A DNA stretch of 64,000 bases, taken from the NCBI GenBank assembly GCA_035274465.1, contig DATEOF010000354.1, positions 1 to 64,000 on the forward strand, written 5' to 3'. This DNA comes from JADGRF01 sp035274465. GTDB taxonomy: Bacteria > Myxococcota_A > Polyangia > Polyangiales > JAFGIB01. The translations under genes were made by a program, and so were the position numbers. Numbering within the stretch: position 1 is the first letter of the stretch; each line of letters begins with the position of its first letter. Positions 17,191-27,007 of this stretch are shown in pieces. The notes beneath the pieces were generated by a model, which worked only from the letters and a program-made list of their open reading frames with translations, was not told the origin of the DNA and searched no databases.

Positions 17191-17495
17191 CGGATCCAGC
17201 AGCAGAAGAGATCGACCTCGCGGATCTCCAGCGTGCAGTATTGGACGAAAGCACGCTCGACACCCTACTCGCGGATATCGCGGCGCTGTGCGTGATCGAG
17301 GCAATCGCGTTCAAGTCCGGTGCCGAGCTCTACTCCGACAACGCCAACCGCTCCATCGACGACGTGAGGCCCGCCCTCGAGCGTGGAACGGCCGTCCAGC
17401 TGCGATACACGTTTCGCGGCGAGGGCTGGTGCGACACGTTGTTGCCGGGGATGACCGGCACGCTGTTGGTGCGGATGCGAGAGCGCCGCGCGTAG
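17187..17495 (+). CDS. Small uncharacterised protein at the end of the nap operon
   Basis: This 102-aa acidic protein starts at ATG 17187 inside the stop of the ferredoxin gene (ATGA). It has no signal peptide or membrane segment. The N-terminal half is predicted helical; the C-terminal part, ELYSDNANRSIDDVRPALERG then YTFRGEGWCDTLLPG, looks like a small alpha/beta domain. I do not recognise it. Its strict translational coupling to the nap genes suggests a maturation or assembly role. Confidence 0.7.
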   Translation: MTDPAAEEIDLADLQRAVLDESTLDTLLADIAALCVIEAIAFKSGAELYSDNANRSIDDVRPALERGTAVQLRYTFRGEGWCDTLLPGMTGTLLVRMRERRA

Positions 17496-17591
17496 CCCCT
17501 GGATAGCCTGTGAGCTGGACCACTCGCTTTAACGTATCGCCGCAATCGGAACTCTTCGCGCGGTGCACACGCCGGCCTATGCTGCGCGCCG

Positions 17592-18599
17592 ATGGCCGAG
17601 CGTACGGAGATCCTCGTCCTGATGCTCACGGATATCGAGGGCAGCAGCCGCTTGTGGCAGGAGCACGCTCCGCACATGGCAGGGCTGCTCGAGCGTCTCG
17701 ACCGAAGCGTGTTCGAGATCGTGAATGCCCACGGCGGCATGCTCGAGCCGGAGCGGGGCGAAGGCGACAGTCACTTCGCTTGCTTCCAGCTCGCATCCGA
17801 TGCGGTTCGCGCCTCTGTCGCGCTCCAGCGACTGTTGCTCGAGCAAGCATCGGTTGGCGGTATCCAGCTCAGCTTGCGGATCGCATTGCATGCGGGCGAG
17901 ATCCAGCGCCGTGGATCCGACTATGCCGGGGTCGCAGTCAACCGCGCCGCGCGCTTGCGCTCGACTGCGCACGGCGGACAGATCGTTGCGAGCCGAGCGA
18001 TCCGTGAGCTCGTTGCAGATGACGTCGGCCACGAGATTCGGTTGTTCAGCCTGGGGTGGCATCGCGTCCGCGATATCCCTGCCTGGACGGAGATCTTCGC
18101 CGTTTGGGCGCCAGGCTTGCAACGCTCCTTTCCTTCGCTCGTTACGCTCGACGCAGGCCTCCCACCAATCTCGGCGATTGTTTTTTTGGACACAGTCTCG
18201 TCAACCAAGCTGTCGACTCACCTGAGCTTTGAAGACGAAGACGCGCTCTGGGCGGTGTTCGTCGAGCTGTGGGCCAACACATTCGCGCGCGCGCAAGGCC
18301 ATTACCTGCAACACATGGGCGATGGCTGCTTGGCGCTCTTCGCCGAACCCATGGCGGCGGTAGCGTTCGTGCGCGACGCGCGAGCCTCCGTCGCGGCACT
18401 CGATCTCGAGCTGCGCGCGGTCGTGCACGTGGGTCGAGTCCGCTTCAGCTCCAACACACCGTATGGGCGTGACATCGTGGGCGCGGGCCTTCTGATGCGG
18501 CGCGCCCCCGGCGGGAAGATCACGCTGACGCCTGCAGCTGCAGCGCTGGTTCCACCGGCCGACGACATCGTGGTCGTCGACCCAAACAAGGATCGCTGA
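17592..18599 (+). CDS. Double class III nucleotide cyclase-domain protein
   Basis: This 335-aa soluble protein has two cyclase homology domains. Domain 1 (about 5-172) has the metal Asp in LTDIEGSS (D14), the second Asp in GEGD (D59) and the transition-state pair N117/R121 in VAVNRAAR. Domain 2 (about 190-335) keeps FLDTVSST (D200) and HMGDGCLALF (D244) but has VGAGLLMR where NxxxR is expected and is truncated at the C-terminus. The pair would make an intramolecular pseudo-heterodimer with one active site. There is no sensor domain. Whether it makes cAMP or cGMP, or anything, cannot be read from the sequence. Confidence 0.7.
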   Translation: MAERTEILVLMLTDIEGSSRLWQEHAPHMAGLLERLDRSVFEIVNAHGGMLEPERGEGDSHFACFQLASDAVRASVALQRLLLEQASVGGIQLSLRIALHAGEIQRRGSDYAGVAVNRAARLRSTAHGGQIVASRAIRELVADDVGHEIRLFSLGWHRVRDIPAWTEIFAVWAPGLQRSFPSLVTLDAGLPPISAIVFLDTVSSTKLSTHLSFEDEDALWAVFVELWANTFARAQGHYLQHMGDGCLALFAEPMAAVAFVRDARASVAALDLELRAVVHVGRVRFSSNTPYGRDIVGAGLLMRRAPGGKITLTPAAAALVPPADDIVVVDPNKDR

Positions 18600-18696
18600 G
18601 GTGTGCGACGCGTGGTCAGGACGCTTCACACTCGCTCCTCGGGGGCTCGTGCTCCACCCGACTTGGCCGGCGAGCGCTGGTGCGTATGTCGACCGC

Positions 18697-19830
<1,134 letters not shown>

Positions 19831-19916
19831 AGCCGACGGCGGCGCAGGATACCGCACCTGGCGCAGGGGCTAATGCCGGCCGACGTGCCGGCGCCGGGAA
19901 CCGAGAGCTTCGGGCT

Positions 19917-21383
19917 TCATGACTGTGTCGCGGCGGCGGGATGAATGAGGCCTTTCGCCAGGAGTGCGCCGCCGAGCGAGCAGAAGTACAGGTACCCGCA
20001 GTGTTCACCGAAACGACGGACCACGCGCTCGAGCGCGGGGCCGGGTTGGATCTGCAACAAGTGCGTGAGGCCGCGGATGACGCCGACGTCGCCCTGCGGG
20101 AACACATCCAGGCGACCGAGACCGCGCAGGAGAATCAAGCCCGCGCTCCAGCTGCCGATCCCGTGAATTGCGGTCAGCGATCGCATCGCCTCGGCGCTGC
20201 TGAGTTGCGTGAGCTCGGCCTCGGTCAGGTCTCCCGCAGCGATCGCCCTGGCGACGCTGCGGAGCGTCTCGGCCTTCCTGGCGCTCAAGCCGCAAGCTCG
20301 AATCGTGTCGAGCCGCGCCTGCGCGAGCGCGGCAGCGGCTGGAAACGCGTAACGCTTCTGCCCATCGTGAAGCAGGGACCGGCCAAAGCGCGCTACCAGA
20401 CGTCGGACGATCGCGACGCCGGCATCGAGGCTCACCTGCTGGAAAGGGATGACGTTCGCGAACGTCTCGAAGAGCGTGGGAAAGCGCGGCGGCCGCATGC
20501 CCCGCAGCGCGATCGCAACGGAGCCGAACTTGCGCTCGGCTTCGAGCAGCCGCTGCAAGCGCTGAGCATCCAGCTGCAAGCCCAGCACCCTCTGCAACGC
20601 CTCGGAGATCATCCGGTGCGCGGAGCGAGAGTCGTCCCCCTCGAGCACGCGGAATCGTAGCTCGGGTCGATCGATCGTGCCCGGATTGCTGGCTTCGATC
20701 AGCGCCAAGCCATCTCGGAGCTCGAGGACTCGCAGGTAGCGACCCTCGTCCCAGACATCGACGAGGTTGGTCGGCCGCCGCTGCAGGACGCGCACCGTCG
20801 CCTCGAGGTGAAACGGAGCCTGCGTGGCGATGAGCGAGCCGCTGTCGGCGGGATACGTGATGCGAAGGCCGTCGACATGCGCGAACTCCGTGAGGTGGTG
20901 CGGCGTCGCGCGCTTGGCGCTGGTGATGTGTTCGACGTCCGCACCACGAACCGTCAACGCGTCGGCAACCAGCGAGCGATGGCAACGCCAGGGAACGGCC
21001 TCGGCGCACATCAGCGCCACCGTTCCGCCAGCTGCCAGCTCGCGCAACTCGGCCAATCCAGCGCCGAACTCCTCGGTCAGCATGTAGTCCGCGTAGCCTC
21101 GGAAGCTCGCGTTACGCCACCCGCTGTTCGGTGTGTCGCCCCGCGCGCGCCGCAGGCCCCCGAGCGCAGGGAGATGCCGGTACCCGAGGCGCTGCCGGCG
21201 GAGCGCCGAGCGCAGCGTTTCGCGTTCGAACTGTGGGTTATGACGCGTGCGCGGAATCGTCCTGATGTCCGCCACCGTCGAGACGCCGAACGTTCGCAGG
21301 AGCGCGATCAGCTCGTCGAGCGTGCGCGTCGAATGGCCGACCGTGTAGATGCGAACGTCTCGCCAGCTGCTTGCCGCGCGCAT
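19917..21383 (-). CDS. Fusion of DUF488 domain and AlkA-type DNA glycosylase
   Basis: This 488-aa protein has a DUF488 domain at residues 11-165: YTVGHSTRTLDEL, DIRTIPRTRHNPQF and CAEAVPWRCHRSLVADAL are its three signature blocks. Residues about 185-480 form a DNA-3-methyladenine glycosylase II-like HhH-GPD domain: FETFANVIPFQQVSLDAG, the helix-hairpin-helix LTAIHGIGSWSAGLILLRGLG (403-423), and an Asp at 432 (FPQGDVG) at the catalytic position. AlkA removes alkylated bases from DNA; the function of DUF488 is unknown, although its Cys/His-rich blocks suggest a nucleic-acid or redox role. Both modules look complete. It is convergent with the Asn-Gly lipoprotein and divergent from the DUF1206 gene. 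Confidence 0.8.
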   Translation of the reverse strand: MRAASSWRDVRIYTVGHSTRTLDELIALLRTFGVSTVADIRTIPRTRHNPQFERETLRSALRRQRLGYRHLPALGGLRRARGDTPNSGWRNASFRGYADYMLTEEFGAGLAELRELAAGGTVALMCAEAVPWRCHRSLVADALTVRGADVEHITSAKRATPHHLTEFAHVDGLRITYPADSGSLIATQAPFHLEATVRVLQRRPTNLVDVWDEGRYLRVLELRDGLALIEASNPGTIDRPELRFRVLEGDDSRSAHRMISEALQRVLGLQLDAQRLQRLLEAERKFGSVAIALRGMRPPRFPTLFETFANVIPFQQVSLDAGVAIVRRLVARFGRSLLHDGQKRYAFPAAAALAQARLDTIRACGLSARKAETLRSVARAIAAGDLTEAELTQLSSAEAMRSLTAIHGIGSWSAGLILLRGLGRLDVFPQGDVGVIRGLTHLLQIQPGPALERVVRRFGEHCGYLYFCSLGGALLAKGLIHPAAATQS

Positions 21384-21484
21384 GGAACGACCCGAGGGTG
21401 AGCAGGGAAAGGCACTCGCCCCGACTTGCTTCTACGTCGTGCAGCAAGCCTTGTCGACCGCCCCGCTGTGCATATCTTCCACCC

Positions 21485-22306
21485 GTGCCGCTCACAGCAG
21501 CAGTCCCCGAGGTCAAGCGCGCGTCCGCTCGCGGTGTCGTGATCGCGGCGCGGCTCGGCTATCTCACACACGGGTTGATCTACGGAATGGTTGGCGCGCT
21601 CGCTCTGTTGACGGCCCTCGGGCTGTCCGGTGGTCGCATCACGGACAGCAAGGGCGCCGTGCGGCGCATCGGCGAGACGGCCTGGGGCGAGCCGCTGCTC
21701 TACGCCGTGAGCTTTGGCTTGATCTGTTACGCCCTGTGGGCCGCCGTGCGCGCGCTGCTCGACCCGGAGCACCACGGACGGCGCGGTGCCGCGCTCCTCC
21801 AGCGCCTGGGTTACGGGGTTTCGTCGATCTCGCACACCCTGCTCGGGATTTACGCGTTCGAGCTCGCCGCTGGCAGCGGCGGTGGTAGCGGCAGCAAGCA
21901 AGCGGTGATCGAGTGGCTCAATCGTGGCGCAGGCAGCCTCGTGCTCGGCATCGCAGGGCTCTCGGTGATCGGGTACGGCCTCGTCGAGGTTTACCGCGCG
22001 CTCAGCGGGCGCGTCGCGCGCGAGCTCGACGGTAGTGAGCTGCGCAATCGGCAGAGCGTGCGACAGATCGCGCGCGTCGGCGTCGCGGCGCGTGGCAGCG
22101 TGTTCACGATCGTCGGCACTTCGTTCGTCATCGCAGCGGTCGAGTCGCGTGCGAGCGAAGTCGAGACCTTCGGCGGTGCGCTGCGCGAGCTCGCGAGCCA
22201 ACCGTGGGGCACGCTGCTGCTCGGCGTGGTCTCGGCCGGCTTGGTCGCGTACGGCATCTACATGTTATTCCTGGCCCGCTACGCGAATGTCCCGCGCGCC
22301 GTGTGA
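21485..22306 (+). CDS. DUF1206 family membrane protein
   Basis: About 273 aa from GTG 21485. Three repeats of a two-helix unit are visible, each beginning with a similar motif: ARLGYLTHGLIYGMVG, QRLGYGVSSISHTLLG and ARVGVAARGSVFTIVG, as in DUF1206 proteins, giving six transmembrane helices. The function of the family is unknown. The gene ends 5 bp from the convergent barrel gene at 22312. Confidence 0.8.
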   Translation: MPLTAAVPEVKRASARGVVIAARLGYLTHGLIYGMVGALALLTALGLSGGRITDSKGAVRRIGETAWGEPLLYAVSFGLICYALWAAVRALLDPEHHGRRGAALLQRLGYGVSSISHTLLGIYAFELAAGSGGGSGSKQAVIEWLNRGAGSLVLGIAGLSVIGYGLVEVYRALSGRVARELDGSELRNRQSVRQIARVGVAARGSVFTIVGTSFVIAAVESRASEVETFGGALRELASQPWGTLLLGVVSAGLVAYGIYMLFLARYANVPRAV

Positions 22307-22311
22307 CTGAG

Positions 22312-22959
22312 TCACAGCCAGGTGCCGAACTCGGTCGCGATTCCGATGCCGATGTTCCAGTCGTCGCCGCGCGGGGTCGCGGTGTCGCTGGCGTATTCCA
22401 GTCGCGCGTACGGACCGACGCCGGCGTAGAAGCGCGGGCCGAGCACGACTGCGAACGGTACGTAGAGGCCGGCGTGCAGTACGCTCCCGGAGATCCACTG
22501 GTCGGGAGGTAGCCCCCCATCGAACTCGCCCGTGGGTTCCCCGCCCAGGCTGCGGTCCACGTAGGTTGCGCCCAGCCCGAGCTCGGGGAGTATGAACGCC
22601 TCCGTGCCGAGGCCGATGCGATATGCGAACAAGGCGCTGGCGCCGAACCCGGTTGCGTTGAACTGCAACCCGTCCTCGCGTTCATTCCGATCCATCCCGA
22701 TGCTGAGAGACGCACCGAGAGCGAAGTCCTTCGCGACGAACAAGCTGACGCTGGGCGAGATCCAGAGCCGGAAGGTGTCGACGCCGAGTCGCCTCGGATT
22801 GGCATTTTCTGGCCGCATTTCTTTCGCCATCCGTGCGCTCACGCCCAGCGATCCACGGAGCAGCCACTGGCCGCGCTCGCCCAACGCAGCTTCGTCTTGC
22901 GCACGCGCGCTGGCACACCACGCGCAGCACAACCCCAGCATGAACAAGAACGCACGCAT
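22312..22959 (-). CDS. Outer-membrane beta-barrel-like protein
   Basis: This 215-aa protein has a cleavable signal peptide (cleavage after ASARA, residue about 20). The mature part alternates hydrophobic and polar residues in strand-length blocks (VSLFVAKDFALGASLSIG, ALFAYRIGLGTEAFILPELG, RFYAGVGPYARLEYASD). The overall pattern fits an eight- to ten-stranded barrel. It starts within the stop codon of the upstream gene (TGATG), so the two are translated together. No ligand can be guessed. Confidence 0.6.
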   Translation of the reverse strand: MRAFLFMLGLCCAWCASARAQDEAALGERGQWLLRGSLGVSARMAKEMRPENANPRRLGVDTFRLWISPSVSLFVAKDFALGASLSIGMDRNEREDGLQFNATGFGASALFAYRIGLGTEAFILPELGLGATYVDRSLGGEPTGEFDGGLPPDQWISGSVLHAGLYVPFAVVLGPRFYAGVGPYARLEYASDTATPRGDDWNIGIGIATEFGTWL

Positions 22960-23618
22960 CAGAAGTACCTCCCGATGCCCGCGCTCACGCCATAGTCCAG
23001 CGAGCGCGTGCCGTGCACGATCGCCCAGTGGAACCGCACGCTCGGACCGACCGAGATGAACGTCGCCTGTGCCAGCTGAAACGCCAGAGGCAGTATCAGC
23101 TCGAGACCGACGTAAGAGCCCTTGGTGAGGCTGGCGGGTTCGCTCTGAAACGTCGGGTCGTCGAAGCTCGGTGCTGCGAAGTCGAAATCCTTGAACTTGC
23201 GGCGCATGTAGCCAGCGTTCAGCCATAACCGCGGAAGCAGGCCGAGCGTCGCGCTCAGCGGAACGTGCACACCCACACCGACGCTCACACCGAGATCGAG
23301 CTCATTGTAAGGAAACGCGAGCAGATCGCGATCCACGATGCTGAGATCGACCCCCACGCCGCACATGAGGTTGCGCGCGCAGAAGTACAGCACCTGGGGC
23401 GAGAGACTGATCGAGATGTCGCGGCCCAGCTCGCCACCCGTTCCAGGCGCACCCGCCCCGAGCTCGACCGCGATGCTGGCCCCCGCCAGTGGCACGAGCT
23501 GGCCCTTGGCGCCGAATGGATTCTCGCTCGAGTCTGCGTGCGCGTGTGCGGCGAGCAGTAGGCTGACGCTCGCCAGCAGCACGCAGCGCGGGGTGCTGAC
23601 ACGCGATCGTGAGTCCAT
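22959..23618 (-). CDS. Outer-membrane beta-barrel-like protein, partner of the next gene
   Basis: About 219 aa from ATG 23618 (23627 is an alternative start). A signal peptide (VLLASVSLLLAAHAHA) is followed by barrel-like strands. It resembles its downstream neighbour in size and strand rhythm, so the two may be a diverged tandem duplication. The TGATG junction at 22957-22961 couples their translation. Confidence 0.55.
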   Translation of the reverse strand: MDSRSRVSTPRCVLLASVSLLLAAHAHADSSENPFGAKGQLVPLAGASIAVELGAGAPGTGGELGRDISISLSPQVLYFCARNLMCGVGVDLSIVDRDLLAFPYNELDLGVSVGVGVHVPLSATLGLLPRLWLNAGYMRRKFKDFDFAAPSFDDPTFQSEPASLTKGSYVGLELILPLAFQLAQATFISVGPSVRFHWAIVHGTRSLDYGVSAGIGRYF

Positions 23619-23680
23619 GCGAGGCACGGGCCGCGAGCATACACGGCTTGCGGCTGTGCGCCGCAGTGGATGTTAGTTTT

Positions 23681-24604
23681 CTAGTTGCTAACACCCAACT
23701 CGGCGGGCGCACCGGCCAGCTTGCGTTCGGCCGAGCTGGTCGCGATCATGATCGCGAGCGTGAGCGCTGCTGGCAGCGCACCCAGCAGGTGCGCGCTGAC
23801 TTCGACGCCGATCGCTTGTAAAGCAGGTCCGAGCGAGCCGGCGGCGCCGTAGATCAGCGAGGCGTAGAGGCAGTAGATCGGGTTCCAGCGCGCGAAGATC
23901 ACCAGTGCTACCGCGATCAAACCCTGGCCGCTGGACAGGCCCTCGTTCCAGACGCCCGGGTAGTAGAGCGACAGGAACGAGCCGCCGATGCCCGAGAGGA
24001 AGCCGCCGGCCATCGTCGCCAAGAGGCGCACGCGGTCCACCGAGTAGCCCAGCGCGCGCGCCGTGTCCGCGCTCTCGCCGACCGTGCGCAGCGTCAGGCC
24101 CCAGCGCGTGTTCTGCAGGCCGAAGCGCAGCACGAACGCCAGCGCGATGCCGAGCAGGAACAATGGATTCACGCGCAGCGCGTCGCGTACCGCGGAGTTG
24201 GCGCTGAACGCTCCGAGCTCCAGCGCGGGCAGCTGCGGCGCCTCCGGCTGGATCAACGGCTTGCCCACGTAGAACGACAGGCCCATGCCGAACAGCATCA
24301 TGGCGATGCCCACCGCCACGTCGTTGACCCGGGGCCGGCTGCACAGCACCGCGTGCACCGCGCCCAGGAACACGCCGCAGCTTCCAGCTGCAAGCACGCC
24401 CAGCCACGGGCTGCCCGTGAGGTACGACACGCCGTAAGCGCTGACCGCACCCAGGAGCAACGTGCCCTCCAGGCCCAGGTTGATGCGGCCGCTCTTTTCG
24501 GTCAGCGTCTCGCCCAGACTGACGAACAAATACGGCGTGCTGACGCGGATCATCCCACCCAGCATCGCCAGCGGTACACCCCAGATTCCCAAGCTCTCGT
24601 TCAT
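23681..24604 (-). CDS. ABC transporter permease, BMP/nucleoside family (second permease)
   Basis: This 307-aa inner-membrane protein has about eight to ten helices and belongs to the branched-chain/simple-sugar permease fold. SLGETLTEKSGRINLGLEGTLLLGA near the N-terminus and GGFLSGIGGSFLSL further on are typical of the YufQ/NupQ-type subunit. It is the last gene of the importer cluster, 14 bp after the first permease. With it, the binding lipoprotein and the double ATPase it should import a nucleoside or related purine compound. Confidence 0.88.
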   Translation of the reverse strand: MNESLGIWGVPLAMLGGMIRVSTPYLFVSLGETLTEKSGRINLGLEGTLLLGAVSAYGVSYLTGSPWLGVLAAGSCGVFLGAVHAVLCSRPRVNDVAVGIAMMLFGMGLSFYVGKPLIQPEAPQLPALELGAFSANSAVRDALRVNPLFLLGIALAFVLRFGLQNTRWGLTLRTVGESADTARALGYSVDRVRLLATMAGGFLSGIGGSFLSLYYPGVWNEGLSSGQGLIAVALVIFARWNPIYCLYASLIYGAAGSLGPALQAIGVEVSAHLLGALPAALTLAIMIATSSAERKLAGAPAELGVSN

Positions 24605-24618
24605 CGTCGTTCTCGCAG

Positions 24619-25752
24619 CTATGTCGATGCGCGCGGCGCCGCGGCCACGCTGCCGACGGGGCTACCCGTGGCCGATTCGGCCGGCGCATGCTCGGCCACC
24701 CAGCGCTGCGCGAACGCTTGTGCGCGCGCGACGTAGGTCTCGCTGGCCAGGATCACCAGGAACAGGATGCCCTTGAACACGTCGACGGCCGCGTCCGGCA
24801 GATCGTGCCGGCGCTGCAGCACGCCGCCGCTGGCTTCAATGCCGCCCATCAACACCGCGACGATCAGGATCGCCAGCGCGTGCTGGCGCGCGACGAAGGC
24901 CACCAGCACGCCCGCGAAGCCCAGCCCCGCGTACAGCGTCGAGTTGGCACTGCCTTCGACCGCGACGACTTCGACCGCGCCCGCAAGCCCCGCAGCCGCT
25001 CCCGCGAGCGTGCACACGGTGAGCATCAAGCGCGTGATGGGCAGGCCCGCGACCTGCGCCGCGCGCGGGTTGCCTCCGACCACGCGCGCCGCGAAGCCGA
25101 AGGTCGTGTGCTCCATCAACACGTAAGCCAGGAGGCACGCCACCACGCCGAACAACAGGCCGTAGTGCACGTCCATGCCCGGCAAGTTGCCGAGCATGTT
25201 GGCCTCGCCCACCGGGTAGGTCGACGGCTTGTTCAAGCTCGAGGGATCGCGCAGCGGGCCCTCGACCAGGTACAGGAAGATGCCCAGGCCGATATAGAAC
25301 AACAGCAAGCTGCTGATCGTCTCGTTCACGCCGCGCTTCTGGCGCAGCCATCCGGAGAGCGCGATCCATCCGCCGCCCACGGCTGCAGCAAAGATCAGCA
25401 TCGCCGGCAACAGCAAGCCCGGCCCCAGCGTGCCGCCCAGCGCCATCGCCGTGGCGGCCGCCGTCAAGCCGCCCAACAGCAGCGCTCCCTCGTTGCCGAT
25501 CACCACCAGGCCCATCCGCGCCGGCAGCGCGGTGCACAGCGCGGTCAGCATCAGGGGCGCGGCGCGCGACAGCGAGTTCTGCAGCGAGAACATCGAGCCG
25601 AACGCGCCCTGCAGCATGTCCGCGAACACGGCCAGCGGTGGCGCACCGACCACCGTCAAGAAGACCGCAAACAAACCCAACGATGCGCACACCGCCAGCA
25701 ACTCGACACCGATTGTCGCGAGCGGGACCAGCAGCAGCGCGATCGCCCTCAT
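24619..25752 (-). CDS. ABC transporter permease, BMP/nucleoside family (first permease)
   Basis: This 377-aa polytopic protein has the YufP/NupP-type permease pattern: APLMLTALCTALPARMGLVVIGNEGALLLGG and GVNETISSLLLFYIGLGI, then GGNPRAAQVAGLP, the cytoplasmic loop that contacts the ATPase. Its ATG overlaps the stop of the binding-protein gene by 4 bp (25749-25752). An Ala-rich C-terminal tail of about 30 residues is extra. Confidence 0.88.
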   Translation of the reverse strand: MRAIALLLVPLATIGVELLAVCASLGLFAVFLTVVGAPPLAVFADMLQGAFGSMFSLQNSLSRAAPLMLTALCTALPARMGLVVIGNEGALLLGGLTAAATAMALGGTLGPGLLLPAMLIFAAAVGGGWIALSGWLRQKRGVNETISSLLLFYIGLGIFLYLVEGPLRDPSSLNKPSTYPVGEANMLGNLPGMDVHYGLLFGVVACLLAYVLMEHTTFGFAARVVGGNPRAAQVAGLPITRLMLTVCTLAGAAAGLAGAVEVVAVEGSANSTLYAGLGFAGVLVAFVARQHALAILIVAVLMGGIEASGGVLQRRHDLPDAAVDVFKGILFLVILASETYVARAQAFAQRWVAEHAPAESATGSPVGSVAAAPRAST

Positions 25753-26906
25753 GACCCGGTGCCGGTCGACCCGATGGTGCCGGACACCAGGTAGCCCATG
25801 GTCTCCAGCACGCCATCCGTTTGCTTGAGCTCGGTGCCGGCGGGGATCACCACCCCACCCTTGTTGTCCTTCAGCTCGCCTTTGAAGATCACGAACGAGC
25901 CGTCCATCATCTTGGCCTTGATCGCGTCGGCGGCTGCCTTGGCTTCGGCGCTGACGGCCGCGCCGTACGGCGACGTCTTGACGAAGCCGTCCTTCAAGCC
26001 ACCCCGCACCAGGTGCTGCCAGGGCTGGCCGGACTTGATCTGGTTGATATACGTCTCGTAGACCTTGGACCAGTTCCACTCCGCACCCGTCAGATAGCCC
26101 TTGGGCGCGAGCGAAGCTTGGCTGGTGTGATAGCCGGCCGAGAACACGCCGCGCTTCTCCGCGGTCTGCACGATCACCTTCGGGCTGTCGACGTGCATGG
26201 TCAGCACGTCCACGCCCTGGTCGACCAGGCTGTTGGCCGCATCAGCCTCCTTGACCGGCAGCGACCAGTCGCCCGTGAACACCACGGTGGTCGTGATCTT
26301 GGGGTTGACGCTGCGCGCGCCGAGCGTGAACGCGTTGATGTTGCGCAACACCTGCGGGATGGGCTTGGCCGCAATGAAGCCGAGCTTGCCGGTCTTGCTG
26401 GTGTAGCCGGCGACCACGCCGTTCAAGTACTGCGCCTCGTCGATGTAACCGAAGTAGCTGCCGACGTTCTTCGGGTGCTTGGTCGCATCGTACAGGCCGC
26501 CACAGTGCAGGAACGTCACGTCCGGGTACTTCTGAGCGACCTTCAAGATGTGCGGATCGAAGTAACCGAACGACGTCGGGAACAGGACCTTGACCCCTTC
26601 GAGGTTGATCATGCTCTCCATGGTCTTTTGGACGTCCATGGTCTCGGGCACTTTTTCTTCCTCGAGCACCTTGATGCCCGACAGCCCGGTCAGGAACTTC
26701 GCGCCTTCGGCGTGCGCCTGGTTGTAGCCGAAGTCGTCGCGTGGGCCGACGAAGATAAAGCCGACCTTGAGCGTCTCGTCCTTCTTGGGCGCTTCGGCCG
26801 CCGGCGCCGTGCCGGTCGCCGGCGCTTCTGCCGGCTTGGGTTCCGACTTGTTACAGGCAGTCAGCGCCAGACACGACACAAAACACGCTAACAGAGATCT
26901 GTTCAT
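25749..26906 (-). CDS. BMP-family substrate-binding lipoprotein
   Basis: This 385-aa lipoprotein starts at ATG 26906; lipobox LALTAC (Cys18). After a Pro/Ala/Lys linker comes a periplasmic-binding fold: KVGFIFVGPRDDFGYNQAHAEG is the conserved first strand and ligand loop of BMP (PnrA/Med-like) proteins, which bind purine nucleosides. NVGSYFGYIDEAQYLNGVVAG and GKLGFIAAKPIPQVLRNINAF are further family blocks. In a Gram-negative envelope it would be tethered in the periplasm next to the two permeases encoded downstream. Confidence 0.9.
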   Translation of the reverse strand: MNRSLLACFVSCLALTACNKSEPKPAEAPATGTAPAAEAPKKDETLKVGFIFVGPRDDFGYNQAHAEGAKFLTGLSGIKVLEEEKVPETMDVQKTMESMINLEGVKVLFPTSFGYFDPHILKVAQKYPDVTFLHCGGLYDATKHPKNVGSYFGYIDEAQYLNGVVAGYTSKTGKLGFIAAKPIPQVLRNINAFTLGARSVNPKITTTVVFTGDWSLPVKEADAANSLVDQGVDVLTMHVDSPKVIVQTAEKRGVFSAGYHTSQASLAPKGYLTGAEWNWSKVYETYINQIKSGQPWQHLVRGGLKDGFVKTSPYGAAVSAEAKAAADAIKAKMMDGSFVIFKGELKDNKGGVVIPAGTELKQTDGVLETMGYLVSGTIGSTGTGS

Positions 26907-27007
26907 GGGAAATCCACTCAGGTACGGGTTGATATCGGACACGACCGTGACCCGCCGCCACCCGAACACCGAGGTGGCGGCGGTCATGCAACCAAACAAG
27001 AGGATTC

